A DNA stretch of 33,277 bases from CANHVK01 sp046304235 (GCA_046304235.1 JBKCEW010000111.1:1-33277), one strand, 5' to 3'. Counted from the stretch's first letter, positions 17,213-26,423 are shown. Notes: generated by a model not told the origin, from the sequence alone. Program-made: numbers and translations.

Positions 17213-18007
17213 ATGAATTACTTTGAGAATAAAATTATTTGGGTAACTGGAGCATCATCAGGAATCGGCGAAGAAATATGCAAACAACTTGCAAATCACA
17301 ATGCAATACTTATTTTATCTGCTCGTAATTTAGAAACATTGACAAGAATAAAATCCTCCTTAAAAAATCCCGATAAACATCTTGTCATACCCATTGACTT
17401 AGAAAAAACAGAAACATTTGATCCTGCTTTCAAATTGATTTTAAATACATACAAAAGATTAGATATGTTATTTAATAATAGTGGAGTAAGTCAACGTTCA
17501 GAAGCAAGTGAAACAAGTATAGAGGTCGATAGAAAAATTATGGAAATTAATTATTTTGGGAATATTGCTTTATCCAAAATTGTTCTACCTCATTTTCAAG
17601 AAAAAAAATCAGGACATTATATTATCACATCTAGCATTGCTGGAAAATTCGGTTTTTATTTACGTTCAGCTTACAGTGCTGCTAAGCATGCATTACATGG
17701 CTACTATGAAAGTCTTGCTTTAGAAAACATTAAAAACAACATTTCGATTACAATTTTATGTCCTGGTAAAATTAACACACCAATATCAACCAATGCGCTT
17801 AGAGGTGATGGTATGAAACACAATATTATGGATCATAATCAAGAAACTGGGATGCCTGTAGATGAATGCGTACGCCAAATATTACACGCAGTTTCAAAGA
17901 AAAAAAGAGAAGTGTTAATTGGAAATAAAGAAATTCTTGTAGTATATATCAAACGTTTTTTTCCTGCTCTTTTTTGGAAAATCATTCAAAAACAAAAAGC
18001 CACATAA
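17213..18007 (+). CDS. Short-chain dehydrogenase/reductase (classical SDR)
   Basis: A 264-residue NAD(P)-dependent oxidoreductase. TGASSGIG (residues 12-19) is the cofactor-binding loop, NNSG (88-91) the structural motif, and the catalytic set is Ser141, Tyr154 and Lys158 (SAYSAAK). The Arg in LSARNLETL suggests NADP preference, weakly. A basic, hydrophobic C-terminal tail (VVYIKRFFPALFWKII) could attach it to a membrane, as in DHRS7B-like SDRs. Its terminator overlaps the last codons. The substrate is unknown. Confidence 0.9.
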   Translation: MNYFENKIIWVTGASSGIGEEICKQLANHNAILILSARNLETLTRIKSSLKNPDKHLVIPIDLEKTETFDPAFKLILNTYKRLDMLFNNSGVSQRSEASETSIEVDRKIMEINYFGNIALSKIVLPHFQEKKSGHYIITSSIAGKFGFYLRSAYSAAKHALHGYYESLALENIKNNISITILCPGKINTPISTNALRGDGMKHNIMDHNQETGMPVDECVRQILHAVSKKKREVLIGNKEILVVYIKRFFPALFWKIIQKQKAT

Positions 18008-18016
18008 GTGGCTTTT
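17995..18016. terminator. Bidirectional terminator overlapping the dehydrogenase stop codon
   Basis: Perfect 9-base-pair stem AAAAGCCAC (17995-18003) and GTGGCTTTT (18008-18016) with loop ATAA. The TAA stop codon at 18005-18007 lies in the loop. T-rich tracts follow on both strands, so it can end both the dehydrogenase transcript and the convergent menB transcript. Confidence 0.8.
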
Positions 18017-18038
18017 ATATACGATTATTTATTTTTAT

Positions 18039-18860
18039 TTACGGGAATTTTGGGAATTGTTGGAAGTTAGGTTCTCTTTTTTCTAAGAATGCTTTTTTAC
18101 CCTCTTGCGCTTCCTCCATTAGATAATACATCAAAGTAGCATCTCCGGCAAACTCCATTAATCCTCTTTGTCCATCTAATTCAGCATTTAGTCCTCGTTT
18201 AATCATACGTAATGCCATTGGACTACGTTTTAACATTGTTCTACACCAGTGAACTGTAGTATCTTCTAATTGATCTAACGGAACTACCTTGTTTACCATT
18301 CCCATTTTCTCAGCTTCTTCAGCCGTATACTGTTCACATAGAAACCAAATTTCTCTCGCTTTCTTTTGTCCAACGTGTCTTGCTAAATAACTTGATCCAA
18401 AACCAGCATCAAAACTACCTACTTTAGGACCTGTTTGTCCAAATCGTGCATTTTCAGAAGCGATTGTAATGTCACAAACTACGTGTAAAACGTGTCCACC
18501 TCCAATTGCGTATCCATTAACCATAGCAATTACAGGTTTAGGTATTGAACGAATTATCTTATGCAATTCAAGAACATTTAATCTAGGTACACCATCTTCT
18601 CCTATGTAACCACCAACACCTTTTACATTTTGATCACCACCAGAACAAAATGCTTTATCTCCCTCACCTGTTAACACTATTACACCGATATCCTGACGTT
18701 CTTGCGCAATATTCATTGCATCAATCATTTCAATATTCGTTTCAGGACGAAATGCATTATAGACCCTAGGTCTATTAATTGTTATTTTGGCAATCCCTTC
18801 AAAATACTCAAATCGAATATCTGTGTATTCTTTAATCGTTTTCCAAGAATAGTTACTCAT
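18039..18860 (-). CDS. menB: 1,4-dihydroxy-2-naphthoyl-CoA synthase MenB
   Basis: Crotonase-fold enzyme that closes the naphthoquinone ring of o-succinylbenzoyl-CoA in menaquinone synthesis. The 273-residue length is typical. Visible signatures are RPRVYNAFRPET, CSGGDQ (72-77), the oxyanion region NGYAIGGGHVLH (115-126) and QTGPKVGSFDAGFGSSYLAR (142-161). The QTG motif with Gly144 is the pattern of bicarbonate-dependent MenB. Menaquinone is the expected quinone for a bacterium using cbb3 oxidase of this kind. No other men genes lie here. It follows the TonB-like gene by 15 bases but also has a possible own promoter. Confidence 0.96.
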   Translation of the reverse strand: MSNYSWKTIKEYTDIRFEYFEGIAKITINRPRVYNAFRPETNIEMIDAMNIAQERQDIGVIVLTGEGDKAFCSGGDQNVKGVGGYIGEDGVPRLNVLELHKIIRSIPKPVIAMVNGYAIGGGHVLHVVCDITIASENARFGQTGPKVGSFDAGFGSSYLARHVGQKKAREIWFLCEQYTAEEAEKMGMVNKVVPLDQLEDTTVHWCRTMLKRSPMALRMIKRGLNAELDGQRGLMEFAGDATLMYYLMEEAQEGKKAFLEKREPNFQQFPKFP

Positions 18861-18875
18861 TTCCTTTACTATTTA

Positions 18876-19667
18876 TTATTGTGAGACAAAAGTATATTTA
18901 ATTACTCCTTCTTGTACAGTAGGAGCTGTTTTAGTATAATTAAATCTTGATCTCAAAGCATATTTTTTAGCTTGTTCAAGCATACATCCATTTGCTCTAC
19001 TGCTCGATGTCACGGTTGCTGACGTTACTAATCCACCTTGATCCACTTTAATTTTTATTAATACAAATCCGGAAGATCCAGCTCCACAAGTATAACCGGG
19101 ATTCTGTATATTAGATGCAATTCCTTCGTGTGGTTCTCGATCTTTTAAAGACCATTCAACCATCACGTTTCCTCCAAAAACTTTATCTTCACCTGATCTG
19201 CTTTGAGCTTCTTTAGAAGATTTATTGGATTGTTGTTTTTGCTTTAACTTCTGCTCCGTTTGAATCTTTTCTTCTAAAATTTTTTGACGTTTACCATCAC
19301 CACCAGATTCTTTAAAAAACTGCTTTTCTAAATCTTTAACGGACTTTTCAATTTCCTTTGAAGACATGGGTTTAGTTTCTGACCAATCTTCTTTCATTGT
19401 TTTTTGACGAGAATCATTCATGTCTCTTGTGATACTTTTTATTTCTTTTGGTGTTGTATTAGACATAATTTCAATATCTTGTGGATCAATTTCTAATTCA
19501 TCTTTAGCAATTTCTACTTTTACTTCATTTTTAAAATTCCAACCTTCCACCTCCCAAGATTTTTCATAAGAGTTAAATAACAAGTAAAATAAAGCACCAA
19601 AAAAAGTAAGCAATACGGCTAATATTGGATATTTATATTTATCAAGAAGATCAAAGAAACTATTCAT
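18876..19667 (-). CDS. TonB-like energy-transducer protein
   Basis: A 263-residue protein with one N-terminal membrane helix (about 13-32), then a long Lys/Glu/Gln-rich probably coiled periplasmic stretch (about 95-165) instead of the usual Pro-rich TonB linker. The C-terminal domain (about 170-263) has the Bacteroidota TonB C-terminal pattern: NPGYTCGAGSSGFVLIKIKV, then GLVTSATVTSSSRANGC, then ALRSRFNY. The two Cys may form a disulfide. No ExbB or ExbD gene is adjacent. The start overlaps the end of the WG-repeat gene by 8 bases, so the two are translationally coupled and may act together. Whether it energises receptors or is a structural relative is open. Confidence 0.75.
   Translation of the reverse strand: MNSFFDLLDKYKYPILAVLLTFFGALFYLLFNSYEKSWEVEGWNFKNEVKVEIAKDELEIDPQDIEIMSNTTPKEIKSITRDMNDSRQKTMKEDWSETKPMSSKEIEKSVKDLEKQFFKESGGDGKRQKILEEKIQTEQKLKQKQQSNKSSKEAQSRSGEDKVFGGNVMVEWSLKDREPHEGIASNIQNPGYTCGAGSSGFVLIKIKVDQGGLVTSATVTSSSRANGCMLEQAKKYALRSRFNYTKTAPTVQEGVIKYTFVSQ
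18887..18894 (-). promoter_or_regulatory. Possible internal promoter -7 box for menB
   Basis: Minus-strand TACTTTTG, an exact TAnnTTTG match, overlaps the last codons of the TonB-like gene and lies 27 bases before the menB ATG. AAAGGAA stands just before that ATG as a weak ribosome-binding site. No TTG at the normal distance. Confidence 0.4.
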
Positions 19668-21774
19668 TTTTAGTTATATCTTGAATTAATTTACGATCAA
19701 TCAAACTGTAGTAATGCATATCGTCACCATTATAAAGCAATAATAAATCTTTATTTAACATCCTAATTTGATCATAATCTAATGGGATTAGCTGTTCACC
19801 CGATAGTGAATATAAACCATATTTTGCCCCGTTTGAAACCAAGTAAAAGTTCTCGGCAATTAAGCTAATACTTGTAAAAATAGCTGGTATAATCCACTTT
19901 GCTTTTTCATTAATTACTCCTTGTAATGACTTAACGTCTACAATTGCTAAACCATAATGATAGCTAGATGCATAATCAAAAATAGGCAAGATAGATACCG
20001 ATTTATCTTCCAGATTGATATATCCCCATTGTTTTCCTTTACTGAAAGAAATTAATTTTGAAACATCGCCCAACCCTGTAAATTCTGGTTTTAAAACATA
20101 ATTACCAAGTTTATCTATAACAGCATATTTACCTTTAATTCTTACTCTCGCAAAACCATCATGAAACATACATAATTGTTTATAATTTGGTATTAAATCA
20201 AACATGTTTTTTATTGCTTTTTTCCCTTTTTCATCAATAAATCCTAGTTTATTATTCAGAACAAAAATTGCTCTATTACCTGATAAAGGAGAAATATACT
20301 CATAAGTAGGAGTTAAAACAACTCTGTTTCTAATGGTTTTAATCCCATATAAAATACTATCTCGATAGATTAATAGTGTATCATTAAAGAAAAAAATTTC
20401 TTTATGCATTGGTTCAGATAAATAAGAGCCTGTTGAATCTATAAAAGCTTCCTTTCCATGTAGGATAACTTTTGCTTTCCCTTTTAAAAATGGAAAAACA
20501 TCTGTAAATTTTGGTTCTGTAACTTGTTTCCCCATTAAATCATAAAAACCATAAAGGGAATCTTTCGTTCCATAAATTAGACCTTCCGTATATTGCCCTA
20601 GTTCGTTAAATTCAAGCGGAAGTATATATTTGCCAGCACGATTAATAACCCCTGACTTACCTCCTTTTTCTACGATCGCTCTACCATTTATAAAATCAGA
20701 ACCTAAATCAAATTGAAAAGGAATTACAACATTATTTAATTTATCTACATAACCATATAATCCATTTTTTTGGGCTAAAGCTAAGCCTTCGCTATATAAA
20801 TTTAACGTTTCATAATCCGGCGAGTAAATTTCTATGCCTTTATGATTCATCCATCCAAATAATTTACCTCGTTTGAAAGGATAGAGTGTAAGTTTAGATA
20901 AGTCTTGATCTCTTTTGAGATCATCTTTGAATGGATAATTTGGATATTCTTTTTTAAATTTTTTGACTCTGTCATCAGAAAATTCTACCATGTAAAGAGC
21001 ATATAATTTTCTCCATGCCTTATCAATATTTGAATTATTTGGGTATAATTGAATGAATCGAGCGAAATCTTCTATCGTGTTGGACTGAGTTTCCAATCGA
21101 AATAAAGCATCCATTGATTCAGGGATATATTTATTTTTTGGATTATCGTTAATAAAACGAACATAATCTGTAATGGTACCGCTATTTGTTTGTTCTGAAA
21201 AAAAAGTTAATTCATACCTATTAAATAATTCATCTTTATATTTAATAGATGGGTAATTTTTTAAAATCGAATCATAATAATTAGATTTATTAATCTTGAT
21301 TGCCTTTTGAAAAATTATTGAGTCTCGTTGAAGCACACTTAATTGATTCTCCTTTGACCAAGGATATTTTTCCATAAATTCGGTAAGAGCTACTTCACTA
21401 TTTTTACTTAACGCTATCTGGTAATAAAACGAACCTATTTTTTCTCTTAATTGTAAAATACTATCGTAGGTCATACCAAGCAATCCAAACTTAGCTTTGT
21501 CTTGCTCTAACATTTTAGTGTAGCCAAATTCTGCTATTGAAACATACTTAAAAGCTGAATCAATATTATGGAAAGGATTATCTTTACGATAGAAAATGGT
21601 AGCTAAACCATATGAAGCTGGAACTTCTTTCTTTTTTAAAGATTCGTAAAAAAGTTTTTTAGCTTCGAAATAATTCATTTCTTGCAAGCAAGCAAAAGCC
21701 TTATCAATTTTACCTGCAGTTGCAAAACAACTGAGCAGTAAAAATAAAAAAAAGGTTCCTAAGTGAACTTTCAT
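19660..21774 (-). CDS. Secreted WG-repeat protein with helical N-terminal region
   Basis: A 704-residue protein with a signal peptide (about 1-20), a helical N-terminal part (about 22-290) resembling tetratricopeptide or outer-membrane lipoprotein BamD-like repeats (several NNP or YP turns between helices), and from about 298 a series of WG/KWG-type repeats. These are seen as GWMNHKGIEI, GYVDKLNNVVIP, GVINRAGKYILP, GFYDLMGKQV, GFIDEKGKKAI and GYINLEDKSV. WG repeats form beta-rich binding surfaces of uncertain role. Its stop overlaps the TonB-like gene. A clear promoter was not found; the rpmE terminator lies 31 bases upstream of the start. Confidence 0.85.
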   Translation of the reverse strand: MKVHLGTFFLFLLLSCFATAGKIDKAFACLQEMNYFEAKKLFYESLKKKEVPASYGLATIFYRKDNPFHNIDSAFKYVSIAEFGYTKMLEQDKAKFGLLGMTYDSILQLREKIGSFYYQIALSKNSEVALTEFMEKYPWSKENQLSVLQRDSIIFQKAIKINKSNYYDSILKNYPSIKYKDELFNRYELTFFSEQTNSGTITDYVRFINDNPKNKYIPESMDALFRLETQSNTIEDFARFIQLYPNNSNIDKAWRKLYALYMVEFSDDRVKKFKKEYPNYPFKDDLKRDQDLSKLTLYPFKRGKLFGWMNHKGIEIYSPDYETLNLYSEGLALAQKNGLYGYVDKLNNVVIPFQFDLGSDFINGRAIVEKGGKSGVINRAGKYILPLEFNELGQYTEGLIYGTKDSLYGFYDLMGKQVTEPKFTDVFPFLKGKAKVILHGKEAFIDSTGSYLSEPMHKEIFFFNDTLLIYRDSILYGIKTIRNRVVLTPTYEYISPLSGNRAIFVLNNKLGFIDEKGKKAIKNMFDLIPNYKQLCMFHDGFARVRIKGKYAVIDKLGNYVLKPEFTGLGDVSKLISFSKGKQWGYINLEDKSVSILPIFDYASSYHYGLAIVDVKSLQGVINEKAKWIIPAIFTSISLIAENFYLVSNGAKYGLYSLSGEQLIPLDYDQIRMLNKDLLLLYNGDDMHYYSLIDRKLIQDITKNE

Positions 21775-21805
21775 ATAAGATTCTACTTAAACTAGATACA
21801 ATAAT

Positions 21806-21833
21806 ACAAAAAAAAAGCCCTCATCGAGGGCTT
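21806..21833 (-). terminator. Rho-independent terminator of the L31 gene
   Basis: Minus strand: perfect 8-base-pair stem AAGCCCTC (21833-21826) and GAGGGCTT (21822-21815) with a 3-base loop, followed by a run of about ten T. It lies 18 bases after the L31 stop codon. Confidence 0.9.
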
Positions 21834-21850
21834 AAGTTATCTGAAATTTC

Positions 21851-22105
21851 TTACTTAGTAAGTCTTCCGTATCTTGATTTGAATTTATCAATACGTCCTG
21901 CTGTATCGACAAATTTAACAACACCTGTAAAGAATGGGTGAGAAGTATGAGAGATATCCAATTTCACTAATGGATACTCATTACCATCAGTCCAAGTAAT
22001 GTTTTCGCTAGAAGAAGCACAAGAATGACATAAAAATGTGTAATCATTAGTCATATCTTTGAATACTACTAATCTATAATCTTCTGGATGAATACCGTTT
22101 TTCAT
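21851..22105 (-). CDS. rpmE2: 50S ribosomal protein L31, type B
   Basis: An 84-residue protein of the large ribosomal subunit. MKNGIHPEDYRLVVFKDM, a central NEYPLVKLDIS and the C-terminal SHPFFTGVVKFVDTAGRIDKF match type B L31 of Bacteroidota. It has a CHSC pair (residues 26-29) but not the second Cys pair of the zinc-binding C+ L31 form, so strong zinc binding is not expected. It has its own promoter and terminator. The start ATG is preceded by an AT-rich leader without a clear Shine-Dalgarno sequence. Confidence 0.95.
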   Translation of the reverse strand: MKNGIHPEDYRLVVFKDMTNDYTFLCHSCASSSENITWTDGNEYPLVKLDISHTSHPFFTGVVKFVDTAGRIDKFKSRYGRLTK

Positions 22106-22141
22106 AATCGTATTTTGTTAATTATATCTTTTCTATTAAAT

Positions 22142-22177
22142 CGGAGTGCAAATTTAAGAAAATAAATGTACACTCCG
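22142..22177. promoter_or_regulatory. L31 promoter box inside a 7-base inverted repeat
   Basis: Minus-strand TAAATTTG at 22156-22149 is a perfect TAnnTTTG box about 44 bases before the L31 start. It is enclosed by the exact inverted repeat CGGAGTG (22142-22148) and CACTCCG (22171-22177). The repeat could be an operator or the 3' hairpin of the secDF mRNA, which ends 16 bases away. Confidence 0.5.
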
Positions 22178-22192
22178 CTGTTTATTTTAAAA

Positions 22193-25186
22193 TTATTTAC
22201 TTTTTTTTCCGAAATCAATCAGAATTGGAGTTGCGATACAAATTGAAGAATAAGTACCAATCACTACTCCAATCAACATCGCAAACAAGAAACCTTTAAT
22301 TGCTGGTCCGCCAAATAAAAACATAATCAATACAACAAGGAATAAAATCATCGAAGTATTAAAAGTTCTACTAAGAGTTGTATTCAATGAACGATTGATG
22401 ATTGTTTCAGTACTTTCATCTTTTTTCTTCAGTTTTAAATTTTCACGAATACGGTCAAAAACAATCACTGTATCATTCATAGAGTAACTAATTACCGTTA
22501 AAATTGCTGCAATAAAAGCTTGATTAACATCTAAGCTAAAAGGTAAGTATCCGTGTAACAAAGAGAAGATAGAGATCACAAAGAAAGCATCATGTGCTAA
22601 ACCTACAATCGCACCTAAAGAGTATTGCCAGTTACCAAAACGAATAAAAATAAAAGCAAATATGACAACTAATGAAATAAAAATTGCAATAGCAGAAGAA
22701 GTCCATAATTCACTTGAAACTGAAGCAGAAATACTTCTTTGCTCTAGAATCTGATATCCACCTAATTTAGTTTTACAAGCTGTTAATCCCTCCTTAAGTT
22801 TATCTGTCACTTCTTGTGTTGCATTATCCTTACTTAATTTATAGTTGGTGATAATCTCGACATTGTACTCATTTGATTTCGTTTTCAAATCAATGGAAGC
22901 AACCTCACCATTTTCAACAAAAACCTTTGATAAGTTCTTACGAATGTGTTCGATATCCGCTTTTTGCTCAAACTTAACAGCAAAAGTTCTACCTCCTGTA
23001 AATTCAACACTTTGCTTTAATCCTCTACTGAATAAAGAAACCATACCTAAAACAGTTACTGTAATAGAGAATATGTAGTAATATTTTCTTTTTCCTACCC
23101 AATCAATGTTGAAATTTTGGAAGGCATTTTTCAAAAAATTAGTACTAAAGTTTACATCTTTTCCTTTTTCAAGCATATAACCAATAACCAATCTTGAAAT
23201 AACGATCGCTGTAAATAATGATGTGAAAATACCAATGATTAATGTCGTAGCGAATGACTCCATCTCTCCTTTACCAAAGGATTTCAAAATAATACCAACT
23301 AGTAAGTGGGTAGCATTTGCATCAATAATAGAAGGTAATGCTTTTTTGAAACCGATCTCGATAGCCTCAGATTGACTTACTCCTCTTCTTACTTCTTCTC
23401 GAATACGTTCAAATATTAAGATATTAGCATCGACGGCAGTACCAATAGTTAAAACGATACCTGCTATACCAGCTAAAGTTAATACCGCTCCAAAAGAAGC
23501 AAGACAACCTAATATAAATACTACGTTTATTGCAAGCGCAATATTTGCAACCATACCACCTTTACCATAATACATCCACATGTAAATTAATACTGCTAGG
23601 AAAGCAAATGCAAATGAAATCAAACCTGCCTGAGAGTTTTCAGAACCAATTGAAGGTCCAACTTTTGTTTGCTCTTTGATTACACATGGCGCAGGTAAAG
23701 CACCACCGTTCAACAATCCAGCCAAATCTTCAGCATCTTCAATCGTAAAGTTTCCAGAAATCTGTGTGTTTCCTCTGGTAATTGCTTCATTTACTCGTGG
23801 AGCAGAATAAACTACATCATCCATAGTAATTGCAACACACTTACCAACGTTATCGCTAGTCATTTTAGCCCATTTATCAGAACCTTCTAGAGTCATTGAT
23901 AAGTCAACAGTAACTTGACCGCTAGCTTGGTCTAATCCCTTACTTGCATTTTTAATATCCTTCCCTCCTACTTGTGCTTTTCCATTCATCGGAACTTTTA
24001 CAGCATACAGTACATAAGAACCATCCTTATCGTTCTTATTGATTTTCTCAGGAGAAGCTGACCACATAAATTTTAAGTCTTCAGGAAATAAAGCTTGAAT
24101 ATCTTTTCTTCTAATGATTTTGTCTACTTTTTCTTTATCCTGTAAAGATGCAAAGCCAATACTTACTGCTTGTCCTGGCTTTAGATATGTATCTAAACTA
24201 GCTGTAGATTGATTTAAAGCAGTTAAAGGTTTGCTCTCATTCTTTTTAGCTGTATCTTTTTTTGCTAAAGTTAAAGAGTCAGTAGTAGTTGTATCAGTAA
24301 TTTCCTCTTCTACTATTTCAGCTTGTGTGGATAGTTGGCTAGCTTGAGACAAAGCCATTTGAATTTCCTCACGTTCATACGTTTCAAAGAATTGTAGGTT
24401 TGCTGTAGATTGTAATTTCTCAGCAACTGTAGCTTCATCTTGAACCCCAGGTAATTCTATATAGATTCGATTTGTACCGTTTTCTTTTTGAATATTAGGT
24501 TGAGCAACACCAAACTGATTAATACGCTTACTCATTATCTGTTCAACACCTTCCATTGAACTTGCAACCTTAGCCTTAAGATAATTAGAAACTTGAGAAT
24601 TAGAAGAATTTTTATTTAATTCGTCTATTTCTGTTATGGCTAGTTCGCGAACAATTAATGCATCTCCATTGTATTTTTTGAATTCAGAAGCAAAAAGATC
24701 AATAAAGTCACCTCCCTTGGAATTATGAATTGCAAGTGCTTTATCATAAGGCTTTTTGAAACGAATGTCACGTGGATTTCTAGCCATACTTTTCACAAGT
24801 TCAGGAACAGAAATCTCTAAGGTAACACTCATACCTCCAACTAAATCAAGACCGAAAGCCATTGATCTATTTTTTACTTGCTGAAAGTTAGATCCTAACA
24901 ATGGATATACAGCTTGAGATCCTTTTTCTTGTAAAATTAAATTTACATATGCTGCCTTTGCTAATTCATACGATTCAGGCTCTTTAAAATCAACCTCTGT
25001 ACCATTTGGTAATATAGCAATACCATTGTTTTTAGATGCTTCTTTTTGCAACTCCCCCACTCTAATAATCGCCTCTTTATCAGCTTTTTTCTCTACTGAA
25101 TTAGAAACAAATGTAAATGAAAGTTGATAAACACAAACTGCCGAAAGTAATATCGTCAGAAACCAAAAAAATCCTTTGTTACGCAT
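22193..25186 (-). CDS. secDF: Protein translocase subunit SecDF (fused)
   Basis: Proton-motive-force-driven helper of Sec protein export, in the inner membrane. The 997-residue fusion has an N-terminal helix (about 6-27), the SecD signature FGLDLVGGMSVTLEI (111-125), a periplasmic P1 domain, and the membrane block with AVDANILIFERIREEVRRG. The SecF half starts near residue 690, with SVEFTGGRTFAVKF and SMNDTVIVFDRIREN. A Thr/Lys/Asp-rich low-complexity insertion around residues 288-330 interrupts P1. Fused secDF is common in Bacteroidota and the length is normal. It is monocistronic, with a good promoter. Confidence 0.96.
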   Translation of the reverse strand: MRNKGFFWFLTILLSAVCVYQLSFTFVSNSVEKKADKEAIIRVGELQKEASKNNGIAILPNGTEVDFKEPESYELAKAAYVNLILQEKGSQAVYPLLGSNFQQVKNRSMAFGLDLVGGMSVTLEISVPELVKSMARNPRDIRFKKPYDKALAIHNSKGGDFIDLFASEFKKYNGDALIVRELAITEIDELNKNSSNSQVSNYLKAKVASSMEGVEQIMSKRINQFGVAQPNIQKENGTNRIYIELPGVQDEATVAEKLQSTANLQFFETYEREEIQMALSQASQLSTQAEIVEEEITDTTTTDSLTLAKKDTAKKNESKPLTALNQSTASLDTYLKPGQAVSIGFASLQDKEKVDKIIRRKDIQALFPEDLKFMWSASPEKINKNDKDGSYVLYAVKVPMNGKAQVGGKDIKNASKGLDQASGQVTVDLSMTLEGSDKWAKMTSDNVGKCVAITMDDVVYSAPRVNEAITRGNTQISGNFTIEDAEDLAGLLNGGALPAPCVIKEQTKVGPSIGSENSQAGLISFAFAFLAVLIYMWMYYGKGGMVANIALAINVVFILGCLASFGAVLTLAGIAGIVLTIGTAVDANILIFERIREEVRRGVSQSEAIEIGFKKALPSIIDANATHLLVGIILKSFGKGEMESFATTLIIGIFTSLFTAIVISRLVIGYMLEKGKDVNFSTNFLKNAFQNFNIDWVGKRKYYYIFSITVTVLGMVSLFSRGLKQSVEFTGGRTFAVKFEQKADIEHIRKNLSKVFVENGEVASIDLKTKSNEYNVEIITNYKLSKDNATQEVTDKLKEGLTACKTKLGGYQILEQRSISASVSSELWTSSAIAIFISLVVIFAFIFIRFGNWQYSLGAIVGLAHDAFFVISIFSLLHGYLPFSLDVNQAFIAAILTVISYSMNDTVIVFDRIRENLKLKKKDESTETIINRSLNTTLSRTFNTSMILFLVVLIMFLFGGPAIKGFLFAMLIGVVIGTYSSICIATPILIDFGKKSK

Positions 25187-25219
25187 ATTCGTACGAGGTT
25201 ATAATTTTTAAAATGAACG

Positions 25220-25250
25220 CAAATATAAAATTTTGATTTATCAATATCAA
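25220..25250 (-). promoter_or_regulatory. secDF promoter
   Basis: Minus strand: TTG at 25250-25248, a 20-base spacer, then a perfect TATATTTG at 25227-25220, giving a leader of about 30 bases. A second TAAGTTTG box at 25290-25283 could be a distal promoter. Confidence 0.65.
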
Positions 25251-25298
25251 TCTATATACGATAAAAATAGATTTACCTTGATCAAACTTAACACATAG

Positions 25299-26423
25299 TT
25301 AGTATAGAGATTCAATAAAAGAATTCAATTCATATGTAAACTCACTCCAGGAAAATGAAGCTTTAAGCTCTACAGCTCTTTCCATCATCATTTTATTCAT
25401 TTCCTTTTCACATACAAACTTAATGGCATTAGAAAGCTCAACAGGATCATTTGGAGATACTAACACTCCATTTTCACCATTTTTGATATATTCTGACAAA
25501 CCTCCCACATTCGAACAAACAATTGGCAGTTCAAAATGCAATGCTGTAGCAGTGACACCACTTTGTGTAGCATTTTTATAAGGCAACACACAAACATCAG
25601 CAGAAGAGAACAAAAAAGGAACTTCATCATCTGAAATAAAATAATCCAGATGTATGATTCTTTTTGATAATTTGTGTTGATCTATAATTGCTTGATACTT
25701 TGCAAACCCACCATAACATTCTCCAGCAATTAGTAAAATATAATCTTCTTCCAATTGTTGAAATGACTGTAAAAGAATATCTAAACCTTTATAATCTCTA
25801 ATTAAACCAAAAAACAATGCTACTTTTTTCTCTGAAGAAATTCCATATTTCGCTCGAGCATTTAATTTATCTACTTTTTCACCAAAATGTTCATATAAAG
25901 GATGAAATAATCGTAAAATTTTTGCTCTAGGCTTAAGTCTTAAAATATCCACCTTCACTTTTTCTGATAAGACGACAAATGCATCTTGGCTATTTAAAAA
26001 GTAACGTGTTAATATAGAATCGTAAAAACGAGGTTCATGTGGTATTAGATTATGTATAATTGCTACTTTTTTTACTCTTTTTGGTAATACAAAATTCAAT
26101 AAACTTAAAATTGGAGCAAAAAAGGACATCCAGTATACGTTGAGAACAATGTTTTGACCTGATTCTTTTTTAATTTTCGATGTTATCCCGAAGATAGAAA
26201 AAGGATTTAATGAATCTATTCCATTATCAATCTTTTTATTTATAACTTTTTGATCATCAACAAACTGTGTTTTTCCCGGAAATAAAAAAGAAGGATATAA
26301 TCTTTTATAATTGATTTTAAATGCAACATTAGATTTTTGCAGCTGTTTAAATAAGGCATCTGAAAACTGAGCTATACCTCCCCTGTATGGATAAAATGGA
26401 GAAACAAAATGAATTTTTTTCAT
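25299..26423 (-). CDS. Glycosyltransferase family 4 (GT-B fold)
   Basis: A 374-residue retaining glycosyltransferase, cytoplasmic or membrane-associated. The N-terminal loop FVSPFYPYRGGIAQFS (residues 5-20) and the C-terminal domain with ALFFGLIRDYKGLDILLQSF and the EX7E-like ELPIVCSNVGGLSEYIKNGENG are typical of GT4 enzymes using nucleotide sugars. It is the last gene of a five-gene unit, overlapping the lipoprotein gene by 4 bases (ATGA). Donor and acceptor are not predictable. Confidence 0.9.
   Translation of the reverse strand: MKKIHFVSPFYPYRGGIAQFSDALFKQLQKSNVAFKINYKRLYPSFLFPGKTQFVDDQKVINKKIDNGIDSLNPFSIFGITSKIKKESGQNIVLNVYWMSFFAPILSLLNFVLPKRVKKVAIIHNLIPHEPRFYDSILTRYFLNSQDAFVVLSEKVKVDILRLKPRAKILRLFHPLYEHFGEKVDKLNARAKYGISSEKKVALFFGLIRDYKGLDILLQSFQQLEEDYILLIAGECYGGFAKYQAIIDQHKLSKRIIHLDYFISDDEVPFLFSSADVCVLPYKNATQSGVTATALHFELPIVCSNVGGLSEYIKNGENGVLVSPNDPVELSNAIKFVCEKEMNKMMMERAVELKASFSWSEFTYELNSFIESLY

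Noticed and set aside
25242..25253. TTGAT/ATCAA words upstream of secDF as an FNR site
   Set aside because: The spacing between half-sites is too short for the 14-base FNR geometry.
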